Positions 34,425 to 42,179 of a DNA stretch of 64,000 nt are shown piece by piece. Under the pieces are notes generated by a model that was not told the DNA's origin, did not search any database, and was given only the letters and a program-made list of their open reading frames with translations. How positions within the stretch are numbered: position 1 is the stretch's first letter; the number at the start of each line of letters is the position of its first letter. The DNA is taken from the NCBI RefSeq assembly GCF_000178995.1, contig NZ_ADVZ01000004.1:62001-126000 (forward strand), written 5' to 3'. The DNA comes from Afipia sp. 1NLS2 (GTDB lineage: Bacteria; Pseudomonadota; Alphaproteobacteria; Rhizobiales; Xanthobacteraceae). Position numbers and translations under genes: made by a program.

Positions 34425-34781
34425 TCAGAACAGCGAGGCGTACTGGGTGAGGCCTGCGCGCTGGGCGAAGTTCATCGCCACCTGGCGCTGCCGGTCGTCC
34501 AGCGTTTCCAGAAGCGGCGTCACGGCCGGAGCGGCGCGGCGAACGGCTTCCTCGGTCACCGGTCCGCGCGACAGCGCGCGCAGCGCGGCGACGACCGCCG
34601 GCCAGTGTTTTTCCTGCTCGGCCTTGAGCTTGAGCGCGGCGTGGCAGCGCATGATCGCCACTTCGCTCATCGCGATGTGGAGGACGGAGGCCTTGGCGGG
34701 CTTGACCGATGCTTCCTGTGCGACGACGGGTGCGCTCATCGACATCAGGGCAACAGCGATAGCAATCGGAAGTATCCGCAT
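34425..34781 (-). CDS. small exported protein, unknown function
   Basis: 118 aa from the ATG at 34781. A signal peptide RILPIAIAVALMSMSAPVVA precedes a helical mature part: HIAMSEVAIMRCHAALKLKA, HWPAVVAALRALSRG, LLETLDDRQRQVAMNFAQRA. The LDDRQRQ and repeated helices recall Spy/CpxP-like periplasmic proteins, but the match is not decisive. The frame is open to 34853 without a better start. Transcribed alone. Confidence 0.7.
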   Translation of the reverse strand: MRILPIAIAVALMSMSAPVVAQEASVKPAKASVLHIAMSEVAIMRCHAALKLKAEQEKHWPAVVAALRALSRGPVTEEAVRRAAPAVTPLLETLDDRQRQVAMNFAQRAGLTQYASLF

Positions 34782-35139
34782 GATCCTCACTTCGTATTGT
34801 CGGGGTTTGTGCACGTGCGAAGTACGTGCCTTATGTGACCAAAATGCGATCAAGCAGTTAAGAAAACGCCAACGCGTTAATGCTGGGGATAGTTTAAATT
34901 ATTGGAATTGTTTGCCTTTCAAGATGTCATGCAGTTTTGCCGTAACACTCGTCCATGATTGTTGATCGGGGAACACGGGTTTTCCGGGAACGGCGTCGCC
35001 GGGGGAGACGGAAGCGGGCAGGCGGGCCCTGGATAACGGCCAGTTTGGAATAGCTTGAAACTGGCCGTTTTGCTTTTGCATCCGGTCAGGGAGGATGACA
35101 TATCGAAGGGGACCTTTCTTACCGCCAATGTTGGTGCTG
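34782..35139. other. region upstream of bfd with an orphan plus-strand hairpin terminator
   Basis: About 358 bp without a gene I trust. A minus-strand frame (34899-35201) exists but has no ribosome site and runs through the hairpin at 35035-35069. Composition is lower in GC around 34850-34920. Upstream of bfd one would expect an iron-responsive promoter; only half of an Irr-like element is visible at 34901-34910. Confidence 0.4.
35035..35069 (+). terminator. hairpin terminator with no gene before it
   Basis: Perfect 12-bp stem AACGGCCAGTTT / AAACTGGCCGTT, 11-nt loop, followed by TTTGCTTTT. It has terminator form only on the plus strand. No plus-strand coding gene ends before it, so it may end a small RNA or act as an attenuator in the bfd leader. 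Confidence 0.6.
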
Positions 35140-35409
35140 ATGATCGTCTGTTCCTGCAATGTGTTGAGCGACCACGATGTTCGCGGTGTCGTGACCGACA
35201 CACAGCAGCCTCCCCGGACGGCAGGACAGGTCTATGGCTGCCTCGGCTGCAGCGCTCAGTGTGGCCGTTGCGCCCGCACCATCCGCAAGATCATGGATGA
35301 AGCTCTCGGCGCTTGCGCCAAATCCTGCTGTGCAGGATGCCCGCACACCGCTGCGGTGGCAGATAATACTGATTCTGCTGAAAAAGCTCCGCTGGACGAA
35401 GCGGCCTGA
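35140..35409 (+). CDS. bfd: bacterioferritin-associated ferredoxin Bfd
   Basis: 89 aa from the ATG at 35140; an ATG at 35128 in frame would add 4 residues. A [2Fe-2S] BFD-type domain: Cys4 and Cys6 in MIVCSCNVL, then AQCGRCARTIRKIMDEA with Cys41 and Cys44 (an extra CxxC at 34-37). Bfd reduces the heme of bacterioferritin so that stored iron can leave; bfr is the next gene. The C-terminus is odd: ACAKSCCAGCPH adds four more Cys and a His, then an acidic tail. The two genes are 128 bp apart with an Irr-type box between them, so they are likely controlled separately. Confidence 0.9.
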   Translation: MIVCSCNVLSDHDVRGVVTDTQQPPRTAGQVYGCLGCSAQCGRCARTIRKIMDEALGACAKSCCAGCPHTAAVADNTDSAEKAPLDEAA

Positions 35410-35481
35410 TCCTCGGCTTTCGCGAGTCTTCCCTACAATTTCATGTGCTGATGTGTCGGCTTGCCCCGGCTCCAAATCTCA

Positions 35482-35498
35482 TTTAGAAACATTCTAAA
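35482..35498 (+). promoter_or_regulatory. iron control element (Irr box) upstream of bfr
   Basis: TTTAGAAACATTCTAAA, a perfect 7-bp inverted repeat with a 3-nt spacer. It matches the Rhizobiales ICE consensus bound by Irr, and lies 39 nt before the bfr ATG. Irr acts in low iron, where it would be expected to repress iron storage genes. Confidence 0.85.
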
Positions 35499-35537
35499 CT
35501 AGGTTTTGGTTCGTTTCAGGAGATAAAAGGAGTGGCC

Positions 35538-36038
35538 ATGAAGGGTGATCCGAAGGTTGTCGACTATCTGAACAAGGGTCTGCGGAGCGAACTCACGGCC
35601 ATCAACCAGTACTGGGTTCATTTCCGCCTTCTGAACCACTGGGGCCTGAAGGAACTGGCCAAGCAGTGGCGCAAGGAATCGATCGAGGAGATGCATCACG
35701 CCGATCGCTTCACTGATCGCATCCTATTCCTCGACGGGTTTCCGAACATGCAGGTGCTCGACCCGTTGCGTATCGGCCAGAACGTCAAGGAAGTCATGGA
35801 GTGTGACCTCGCCGCCGAACATGGCGCGCGCGATCTCTACCAGGAGGCCGCCACCTACTGCCACAGCGTGAAGGATTACGTCTCGCGCGACCTGTTTGAG
35901 TCGCTGATGAAGGATGAGGAAGGTCACATCGACTTCCTCGAAACCCAGCTTGATCTCATCGCGCGGGTTGGCCTGCAGCTCTACGAACAGCGCCACATGG
36001 GCCACATCGGCGACGACAATCCGCCGGAAGAAGCCTGA
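35538..36038 (+). CDS. bfr: bacterioferritin
   Basis: 166 aa from the ATG at 35538 with an AAAGGAG Shine-Dalgarno. A heme-containing 24-mer iron store in the cytoplasm. The six dinuclear ferroxidase ligands are all in place: Glu18, Glu51, His54, Glu94, Glu127 and His130. The heme-ligand Met52 is present ([12 protein letters not shown]), so this is a true bacterioferritin rather than a heme-free ferritin. An Irr box lies just upstream and the Bfd partner gene before that. The short tail [11 protein letters not shown] is ordinary for the family. Confidence 0.97.
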   Translation: MKGDPKVVDYLNKGLRSELTAINQYWVHFRLLNHWGLKELAKQWRKESIEEMHHADRFTDRILFLDGFPNMQVLDPLRIGQNVKEVMECDLAAEHGARDLYQEAATYCHSVKDYVSRDLFESLMKDEEGHIDFLETQLDLIARVGLQLYEQRHMGHIGDDNPPEEA

Positions 36039-36057
36039 TCGCGTTCGCGATCACGTT

Positions 36058-36657
36058 TCAGGATTTTGCCCTTTTGTCCCGCATCGGCCCAGCCGTTGCG
36101 GGACAATTTGCGAGGACGGCATCGATTGCCGTCTTGCCGCCGTCGGTCTCGAAATCCGCCACGGTGCGGCCTGCGTTCAGCGACCTGACCCTCACCACTA
36201 GCGATTTCGACGACGCCAATTCGTGCGTGAATTGCGCGACCGTCGCACCATCCTCAATCACGATGACCTTGTAGCCGAGCAGCACGCGTGAGGGCACGTT
36301 GTCGTGGCCCGGCTTGTCGTCAAACCGGTAGCCGAGCTCCGAATTAAGATCGCTGCCGATCCTGAACTCGAACGAGAAACGGATAATTGGTCTGTTCTCG
36401 AAGCAGGTGAGCTGGATGACCGCGGGCTTGGTGTGAGGCACCGCGCTGTTGGAGGAGTGCTGGGTCGCGAGCTGTGCGCTTGGCACCGGGACTCCGGTGA
36501 TGCGGTCCGGTGTCCGCTCGATCCGCCAGTTGCCGGCGGCGATCGTATTGGCCTCGTTCTGGAATACGGATGGGTCGCGCGTGCTGCACGCCCCCGTTAC
36601 GGCGGCCAGTGCCGCTATCGCGATGCCGGACACTACGTTCTTGATTGTCTTGTACAC
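36058..36657 (-). CDS. putative lipoprotein, unknown function
   Basis: About 199 aa from a GTG at 36657; the frame stays open to an ATG at 36690. A lipoprotein-type signal is visible: IKNVVSGIAIAALAAVTGAC with the lipobox VTGAC. The mature part is beta-rich: RPIIRFSFEFRIGSDLNSEL, VLLGYKVIVIEDGATVAQFT and SLVVRVRSLNAGRTVADFET. I recognise no family with confidence. Convergent with bfr (20 bp between stops) and transcribed alone. Confidence 0.72.
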   Translation of the reverse strand: MYKTIKNVVSGIAIAALAAVTGACSTRDPSVFQNEANTIAAGNWRIERTPDRITGVPVPSAQLATQHSSNSAVPHTKPAVIQLTCFENRPIIRFSFEFRIGSDLNSELGYRFDDKPGHDNVPSRVLLGYKVIVIEDGATVAQFTHELASSKSLVVRVRSLNAGRTVADFETDGGKTAIDAVLANCPATAGPMRDKRAKS

Positions 36658-36808
36658 ACTCGCGCCCCCACGAGAGACGCCAGTCTGCAATCGGAAATGG
36701 CGGGACGCAAGGATTTCCCGCGCCGCTCGCGCTTCAGCTCTAGTGACCTGAATCCGAAGTTCGCCTCACCATGCCGCACCTTCAGGAGCGAACTTCTAAA
36801 CCACCACA

Positions 36809-37489
36809 CTAGCGGGACGATTGCAGATCGGTGGCGCACATGGCGACGATCACGGCCAGCAGCAGGCACCAGAAGCCGACATAGGAAAACAGCAGTGCCG
36901 AAATCGCGCAGCCGCAGGCGAAGGCGAAGATGGTGCAGCACAGCCGGCCAAGCCGCGCGCGGGTTGCGGCCCGCTGCTCGGGGTGGGCACGGGTGAGGAG
37001 GTCGACGGCATCCAGCGTCGCCTGCACGGTAGAGCCGGTCATCATGGTGGAGGGCGGCATGTCCGCGAGGTGGACGCGCTGCACGGCCGTCTGCATCGCC
37101 ATTGCGGCAACGCCGGCAGCGCTGGTCCAGAGCGCGATTGAGGAGTCGCCGTCGGAAAACGGTCCGTGCCAGATCGCCATGACTGTAAAGGTGATGAGAA
37201 GCAGGATCTTGGTGACGAACAGAATCGGCATGGCCGGCCAATTCCGCCGGCGCATGGCGGTGCCTGCGAGACGGGCGAGCGCCACGATGACAACGAATTC
37301 CGGCAGCGCCAGCAGTTTGCCGATGAAGCCGTGACCGCCGCCGATGATCGCTGCTCCCATGGTCACGAAGTTGCCGGTGACATGGGCGACGAACAGCCCG
37401 TGCAGGCCGAGAAAGCCTGCGGTATCGACGACGCCGCCATTGAAGGCCAGCAGGATCGCGATAGTGAGCGGGTGGGTCAGATATTTCAT
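36809..37489 (-). CDS. YoaK family (DUF1275) inner-membrane protein
   Basis: 226 aa with about six membrane helices. The DUF1275 pattern is clear: LLAFNGGVVDTAGFLGLHGL, FVAHVTGNFVTMGAA, and later QTAVQRVHLADMPPSTMMTG, followed by STVQATLDAVDL. Function unknown; the family is widespread and probably transports a small solute. The ATG at 37489 agrees with the usual start. Single gene. Confidence 0.92.
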   Translation of the reverse strand: MKYLTHPLTIAILLAFNGGVVDTAGFLGLHGLFVAHVTGNFVTMGAAIIGGGHGFIGKLLALPEFVVIVALARLAGTAMRRRNWPAMPILFVTKILLLITFTVMAIWHGPFSDGDSSIALWTSAAGVAAMAMQTAVQRVHLADMPPSTMMTGSTVQATLDAVDLLTRAHPEQRAATRARLGRLCCTIFAFACGCAISALLFSYVGFWCLLLAVIVAMCATDLQSSR

Positions 37490-37592
37490 GCGGCACCTGC
37501 TGGGGAATCATTCACTCCGAACTATGCCGGGCCGAATGATTCCGGCAAGGTGCCCGGCACAAAGAGCAGCTTTGTTTTCGGCTCCGGACGGC

Positions 37593-37620
37593 AAAAAGCC
37601 CCGGCAAGGACCGGGGCTTT
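37593..37620 (-). terminator. terminator of the MetX-like hydrolase gene
   Basis: Stem AAAGCCCCGG / CCGGGGCTTT with a 6-nt loop. On the minus strand it is followed by a T run. It lies 46 nt past the stop at 37666. Confidence 0.85.
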
Positions 37621-37665
37621 GAGAGAGACTTTGAAAAAGTTCGCGGTACCGGAATCGATACCGAC

Positions 37666-38721
37666 TTACTTCGCCGTCGCGGCGATGAAGTCGGCAAGCT
37701 GCTGGCTGTAGAATTTCGCATTCGCCGTGGTCGAATGGCCGCGTGTCTCGGTGCTGGCCGGGATGAGATAGATCTTTCCATTCTTCACGCGCTTCATCGC
37801 GGCTTCCGTCACGCCGGTCTCCGGCGGGTTTCGCTCGTCGTCGGCCGCGTTGATGAGCAGCACCGGCGCCACGATCTTGTCGAGTGCCGCGGACGGATTG
37901 AAGTCGTGCGACGCATCCCACTGATAGACGAAGTCGTTGGCGTCGGCGTGAAACGGCCCGTTGATGCGGGCGTCGTACATCTTGTCGGCCTTCTCGCCGG
38001 TGGGCGCGAGCGTCTGGTAGCCGAGCGTGCCGCCAGCCGAGGCGAGGCCAAATGCCGCCACCGCGTATTTGATCATCGGCGGCTGCGTCGTGTAGTTGCC
38101 GTTCATGTAGCCGGGATCGTTGCGGATCGTCTCCAGCATCGCGCGGCGCAGGAGCCAGTTGCGCGCCGCCATTTCGGTCGGCTGCGAGGCCATCGGCACC
38201 AGCGCATCTGCGAAGGTCGGGTATTTCTCGCCCCACAGCCAGGTCTGCATGCCGCCCATCGAATTTCCGATGATGAGGCGCAGGTGCTTCACGCCGAGTC
38301 CTTGCGTGACGAGCTGGTATTGCGCCTCAACCATGTCGTCATAGTCGTATTTCGGGAATGCGGTCTTCATGCCGTCGGACGGCTTCGACGATTTGCCATG
38401 ACCGATGCCGTCCGGAATGATGATGAAATATTTGGTGGCGTCGAGCGGTTGGCCGGGGCCGAACAACTGGCCTGCAAAGGTCGGCGTCAGCATGGTCGCC
38501 GTGCTGCCGCCGGAGCCGTGCAGCACCAGCACCGGCTGGCCGGTAGGCTCGCCCACGGTCGCATAATGCAGCTTTAGCTCCGGCATGGTCTCGCCGGTGT
38601 GGAATTTGAAATTCCGGGCGATGAAGTCGCCTTGCTTCGGCGCGGGATAATCGGCGGCCTCGGCTGCGCCGAGTGAAAAGGAAGCTAAGGTCATCGCGAC
38701 ACAGGCATGGACTAATTTCAT
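37666..38721 (-). CDS. exported alpha/beta-hydrolase of the MetX (homoserine O-acetyltransferase) family
   Basis: 351 aa from the ATG at 38721. A signal peptide KLVHACVAMTLASFSLGAAE ends near AADY. The fold motifs are VLVLHGSGGSTATML (oxyanion region), the nucleophile elbow LIIGNSMGGMQTWLWG, an acid Asp near INAADDERNPPE and the His near ETRGHSTTANAK. The signal peptide and the sequence around the elbow argue against methionine synthesis and for a hydrolase of unknown substrate in the periplasm. The frame extends to 39393 without a start signal. It has its own terminator. Confidence 0.9.
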   Translation of the reverse strand: MKLVHACVAMTLASFSLGAAEAADYPAPKQGDFIARNFKFHTGETMPELKLHYATVGEPTGQPVLVLHGSGGSTATMLTPTFAGQLFGPGQPLDATKYFIIIPDGIGHGKSSKPSDGMKTAFPKYDYDDMVEAQYQLVTQGLGVKHLRLIIGNSMGGMQTWLWGEKYPTFADALVPMASQPTEMAARNWLLRRAMLETIRNDPGYMNGNYTTQPPMIKYAVAAFGLASAGGTLGYQTLAPTGEKADKMYDARINGPFHADANDFVYQWDASHDFNPSAALDKIVAPVLLINAADDERNPPETGVTEAAMKRVKNGKIYLIPASTETRGHSTTANAKFYSQQLADFIAATAK

Positions 38722-38919
38722 GTTGTTTTCTCCCCAGGGCGGCCGCTTGACGGGCCGCTCGGCGAGAAAGCTAACATGACACCAAAATCGCATGAGGTGA
38801 GATTTTTGTGAGAAGCGAGGGAATAAAATCGCCGGCTTGTTAAGATGATCTGCCAGATGGCCGCGTGTTGCAGATGGTTGTGGTATTGGGAATTCGAGAC
38901 TGTGAAGCATGAGGGTTGC

Positions 38920-39327
38920 ATGACTCCATCGGAGAAAATCGACGGGTTGATCGCGAGCATCACGGACTGGCGCGGTGAGACTTTTGCCGCTGTTCGCAAG
39001 ACCATTCTCGCGGCTGACAAGGAGATCGTCGAGGAATGGAAGTGGATGGGTAGCCCGGTGTGGTCGCGCGACGGGATCATCGCGGTTGCCAATGCTCACA
39101 AAGGCAAAGTGAAGCTGACATTCGATCACGGTGCGAGGCTTCCCGACCCGGACAAATTGTTCAACGCGGGCCTCGAAGGCAACCAGAGGCGGGCGATCGA
39201 TTTTTTCGAAGGCGATAAGGTCAACTCGCGTGCGCTGAAGGCGCTTGTGCGCGCGGCGATTGAGTTCAATCAGACTAAAAGGAAGAAAGCGCCGAAGGCT
39301 GCGAAGAGCGCTAAAAAGAAAACATAA
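38920..39327 (+). CDS. DUF1801 domain protein
   Basis: 135 aa from the ATG at 38920 (GAGGG just upstream); a GTG at 38902 is possible. TPSEKIDGLIASITDWRGET, KTILAADKEIVEEWKWMGSP and VWSRDGIIAVANAHKGKVKL follow the DUF1801/YdhG fold. A Lys/Ala-rich basic tail ends it (KRKKAPKAAKSAKKKT) and might touch nucleic acid. Function unknown. Diverges from the MetX-like gene. Confidence 0.88.
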   Translation: MTPSEKIDGLIASITDWRGETFAAVRKTILAADKEIVEEWKWMGSPVWSRDGIIAVANAHKGKVKLTFDHGARLPDPDKLFNAGLEGNQRRAIDFFEGDKVNSRALKALVRAAIEFNQTKRKKAPKAAKSAKKKT

Positions 39328-39418
39328 AGCCGCGGAGCAGTTCCCCGGATCAGACCCGATGATCCGAACATTTTGATGAAGCGCGAACGCCAACGGATCG
39401 CATCAGCGTTCGTCAGCT

Positions 39419-39727
39419 TTAGCTATGAGCCGGCACCTCAACCCCGTCTGACGAATATTGTCTTATTTTGTTGCGCAGCGTTCGCACCGAGACGCCGAGA
39501 ACACGCGCCGCGCGCGTGCGGTTGCCCCCACAGCGGACGAGGGTCTGCAAGACAAGCTCCCGCTCGATCTCTCCGACTGTCGATCCAATCAGAAACGGAA
39601 CGACCTCATTCGGGGTCGTTGCCGGATTCAACGGCGGAAGTTCCAGCGCGTGGACAGATGAGTTTTGTGAATCTTGGGCCATCAGCATCTCCCGATCGAT
39701 ACCAATCCTCTCGGGTTGAGAGAACAT
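39419..39727 (-). CDS. Fis-type helix-turn-helix protein
   Basis: 102 aa; starts at 39688 or 39682 are also possible. The last 50 residues form a Fis/NtrC-type DNA-binding helix-turn-helix: VGEIERELVLQTLVRCGGNR, then TRAARVLGVSVRTLRNKIRQ. The rest (ALELPPLNPATTPNEVVPFL) has no ATPase or receiver domain. It is like the isolated output domain of a sigma-54 activator, comparable to short FlbD-like proteins of Bradyrhizobium relatives. No flagellar genes are nearby, so the target is unknown. Confidence 0.8.
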   Translation of the reverse strand: MFSQPERIGIDREMLMAQDSQNSSVHALELPPLNPATTPNEVVPFLIGSTVGEIERELVLQTLVRCGGNRTRAARVLGVSVRTLRNKIRQYSSDGVEVPAHS

Positions 39728-40034
39728 TTGAACGGATAGCCCCCCCAGTGATGCGAAGGGTCGGCGCGTATGGTTAACGAATTCCTAATTCCCGGCTAAT
39801 CCCTTCATGGAACTGATGATTTTGACTTCGCCGAATTCGCTGCATTGCTGCCATCGTCTTGATAGCTCTCGACTTTTTCAAGCTGGTGTTTGTGCGAGAG
39901 TTATCATTCACGAGTTGTTACGTCGCGCTGCTGCGATCGCGCACACGATATAATTTCAAGTTTCATTCTGCTTGGCTGCGAACGCGATTCGGCGAAGACG
40001 TTCGCGCTGTGATTGTGTGCAACCGTATGTGCCG
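39728..40034. other. intergenic region, nothing recognised
   Basis: 307 bp between the Fis-type gene and a small coiled-coil gene, both on the minus strand. It is less GC-rich than its surroundings. No gene, repeat or clear terminator was seen; the promoter of the Fis-type gene should lie at its left end. Confidence 0.4.
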
Positions 40035-40235
40035 CTATTTCTTTTGCAAAAGCTGTTCGCGCAGTTTCATCAGCCGGTCGAGTTCTTCGTTCTGCTCGGC
40101 GATCCGGTCGGCATTGCGTGCTTCGTCGGCGGCGCCGGACTCCGCGGCGGCCTGTTCGGTGATCTCGCGGATGTTGTCGCGTGCGATGGCGATGCGCTCA
40201 TCGATTTCCTGAAGTGACAGCGGATTGTTGCTCAT
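40035..40235 (-). CDS. small charged coiled-coil protein
   Basis: 66 aa, almost entirely helical and charged: LQEIDERIAIARDNIREITE, AAAESGAADEARNADRIAE and QNEELDRLMKLREQLLQKK. No signal peptide. Function unknown. It lies 15 nt after the methyltransferase stop on the same strand and is probably its operon partner. Confidence 0.75.
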   Translation of the reverse strand: MSNNPLSLQEIDERIAIARDNIREITEQAAAESGAADEARNADRIAEQNEELDRLMKLREQLLQKK

Positions 40236-40250
40236 GGCGCTATCCTTGCT

Positions 40251-40868
40251 TCATGGTTTCCGGGCGGTCAGTCCGATCACGGCCGACAAGCCGGAATGGC
40301 CGGGGCCTTCCTGCAGTTCGCGTTCTTCCTCAACGATGCGGACGTCATTGTAATCGCCGAACGCGCGCTCCAGCAGGTCGCGCGTATAAAGCTGCGCGAT
40401 ATTCTTCGGCCCGCCGGTGGCGTAATCAAGTTGCTTCGGCGTATAGCCCTGCAGAATCAGGAGCCCGCCGCGCTTGAGTGCGCGCCGCATGCCGGCCCAT
40501 TTCTTCGGGCGCTTCTCGGGCGTGCTGAACTGGGTGAAGATTTCCGCGACGACGTCGAACGCTTCATCGGGGTAGGGCCACTCGTGCGCATCGGCCTCGA
40601 CGAAGTTGACGGTGACATTATTCTCGGCCGCGAGCTTGCGTCCCTTGGCTTGCGCTGACGGCGAGAAGTCGGTCGAGGTCACGTCGAGGCCCTGCATTGC
40701 GAGCCAGACGCCGTTCCGTCCTTCGCCGTCGGCAACCGCGAGGGCTCTTCCCGTGCGCGGGAGCAGCGGTTTGCAGTGCACCAGAAACTCGTTCGGCTCC
40801 TTGCCGAAGCGATAGTCCGGCGAGGCAAAACGGGCCTCCCAATGATCGAGGTCTGGGTTCTGTGACAT
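40251..40868 (-). CDS. class I SAM-dependent methyltransferase
   Basis: 205 aa from the ATG at 40868. The start MSQNPDLDHWEARFASPDY and motif I ALAVADGEGRNGVWLAMQGL belong to a group of TehB-like methyltransferases. Motif II is VTSTDFSPSAQAKGRKLA, then VEADAHEWPYPDEAFDVVAE, and LKRGGLLILQGYTPKQLDY. Substrate unknown; thiol or tellurite/selenite-type substrates are possible for this group. Followed by the small coiled-coil gene. Confidence 0.9.
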   Translation of the reverse strand: MSQNPDLDHWEARFASPDYRFGKEPNEFLVHCKPLLPRTGRALAVADGEGRNGVWLAMQGLDVTSTDFSPSAQAKGRKLAAENNVTVNFVEADAHEWPYPDEAFDVVAEIFTQFSTPEKRPKKWAGMRRALKRGGLLILQGYTPKQLDYATGGPKNIAQLYTRDLLERAFGDYNDVRIVEEERELQEGPGHSGLSAVIGLTARKP

Positions 40869-40928
40869 GTCTTGAATTACAGCACTCTTTGCGCCGGCAG
40901 TCACCTGGAGCTCCGAACGGGCCACTGT

Positions 40929-42179
40929 TCAGAAAATAGGGTCTAGCACAATGTTCGCTATGGCGACCCCGACCGGGCGATCGTCCTTACCTTTGTGGAG
41001 CGAGGAAAGAGGAACTGTCGGTTTATCCAGAGTCAACACTGTGTAATCGTCCGCCTTCAGAGGAATCTCTGCCCTGATGCGCGATTTGCCGAACAAGCCT
41101 TTCCTGATGCGGGATTCGACGCGACGATCTTCGACATACATCGTCAGTTCGGACAAATTCTTTGTAAGCGCTTCAAGCGTAATGTGCGCGCGCTGACCGG
41201 TGTAGGGGATCAGAATCTTCGGTCTTGGATTTGGGCCGGACCAACGAAATTCGGGGCGTTTATGCGCGAAACCCTGCCAGTCGAGGGCGCGAGCTTCGTG
41301 TGTTTGCCGGATGATGGTGCATTTGTTCAATGGCGACAATGGTGGCCTCGAGAGGCCCTTGTTCTGCCGGTTTGTCTCGAACACGACCCCGGGCTTGTAT
41401 GTTTTTTCGTAGTCCGTTGAGTCCGTCAGCATGAAGGTATTGGCCTCCATTGCTGTTTTCACGATTTCCGCAGGCTCCGGCGCTGTCCCGTTGATGAGCG
41501 CGGCCAGCATATCGCGCTGCTCGTCGCTGCTGACCCGCAGGTAAGACAGATAGCGGTGACCGGCGGCGAATTTGTGGACGGTGATAACGCCGGTGGAAAC
41601 AAATTTCATCCCGGCCTTGAGGGCTCGCTGCATGAAATCGTAATCAACCGATTTTGCAATCGAACGCGGATCCTGCCACGGGCCAATTCGCTCCGTCACG
41701 TCGCGCCGATGGGCGATAGAGCTGGGCGGGAAAAAATATCCGGCTATGTTATCGGACTCTTTGAACAAGCCATGGACATAATAGATGCCGGTTCCGGGCG
41801 GCGTATGATACACGCAGCCGGAGACGGCAAAGTCGGCGCTCTTGTCGTGAAGACTGGCTGCGCGAATTCTGGACAGGTGATCCCGCGTCCAGATGTCGTC
41901 GTGGCCGAGATAGGCGATCCATTCGCCACGGGCGATGCGAATTCCCTCGTTATTGGGAAAGCTCTGGCTCCCCATATTCTGCGGCAGATTGTGCCAGGTG
42001 ATCCGCCTGTCGGAAAATGACCGCACGACGGATTCAGTTTCGTCCTTGCAGCCGTCACCGACGACAAGGAGTTCGAAGTCATCAAAGTCCTGGCGCAGCA
42101 CGGCCTCGACCGTCGGAGCGATATGCAGGCCGCGGCCATACGTCGCCAGAACGATCGAGAAAGCCGGTTTGTCAGTCAT
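40929..42179 (-). CDS. family 2 glycosyltransferase with C-terminal extension
   Basis: 416 aa from the ATG at 42179. A GT-A domain occupies about 1-230: PAFSIVLATYGRGLHIAPTV, LLVVGDGCKDETES, and the metal-binding region WIAYLGHDDIWTRDHLSRIR. The last 180 residues do not look like GT2 and may bind an acceptor; they include LIPYTGQRAHITLEALTKN. Third positions are visibly less GC-rich than in neighbouring genes. Its start overlaps the end of the RmlC-like gene by 8 nt, so the two are one operon. Likely makes a surface glycan. Confidence 0.88.
   Translation of the reverse strand: MTDKPAFSIVLATYGRGLHIAPTVEAVLRQDFDDFELLVVGDGCKDETESVVRSFSDRRITWHNLPQNMGSQSFPNNEGIRIARGEWIAYLGHDDIWTRDHLSRIRAASLHDKSADFAVSGCVYHTPPGTGIYYVHGLFKESDNIAGYFFPPSSIAHRRDVTERIGPWQDPRSIAKSVDYDFMQRALKAGMKFVSTGVITVHKFAAGHRYLSYLRVSSDEQRDMLAALINGTAPEPAEIVKTAMEANTFMLTDSTDYEKTYKPGVVFETNRQNKGLSRPPLSPLNKCTIIRQTHEARALDWQGFAHKRPEFRWSGPNPRPKILIPYTGQRAHITLEALTKNLSELTMYVEDRRVESRIRKGLFGKSRIRAEIPLKADDYTVLTLDKPTVPLSSLHKGKDDRPVGVAIANIVLDPIF

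Noticed and set aside
34901-34917. Second Irr-type element upstream of bfd
   Set aside because: Only the left half matches TTTRGAA; the right half differs at most positions.
34899-35201. 100-codon minus-strand frame upstream of bfd
   Set aside because: No Shine-Dalgarno, no family resemblance, and it runs through a perfect hairpin with terminator form on the opposite strand. The last 30 codons look somewhat coding, so a gene remnant cannot be fully excluded.
37666-38721. Assignment of the MetX-like gene to methionine synthesis (metX)
   Set aside because: The protein has a clear signal peptide, so it should act outside the cytoplasm; the fold alone does not show acetyltransferase activity.
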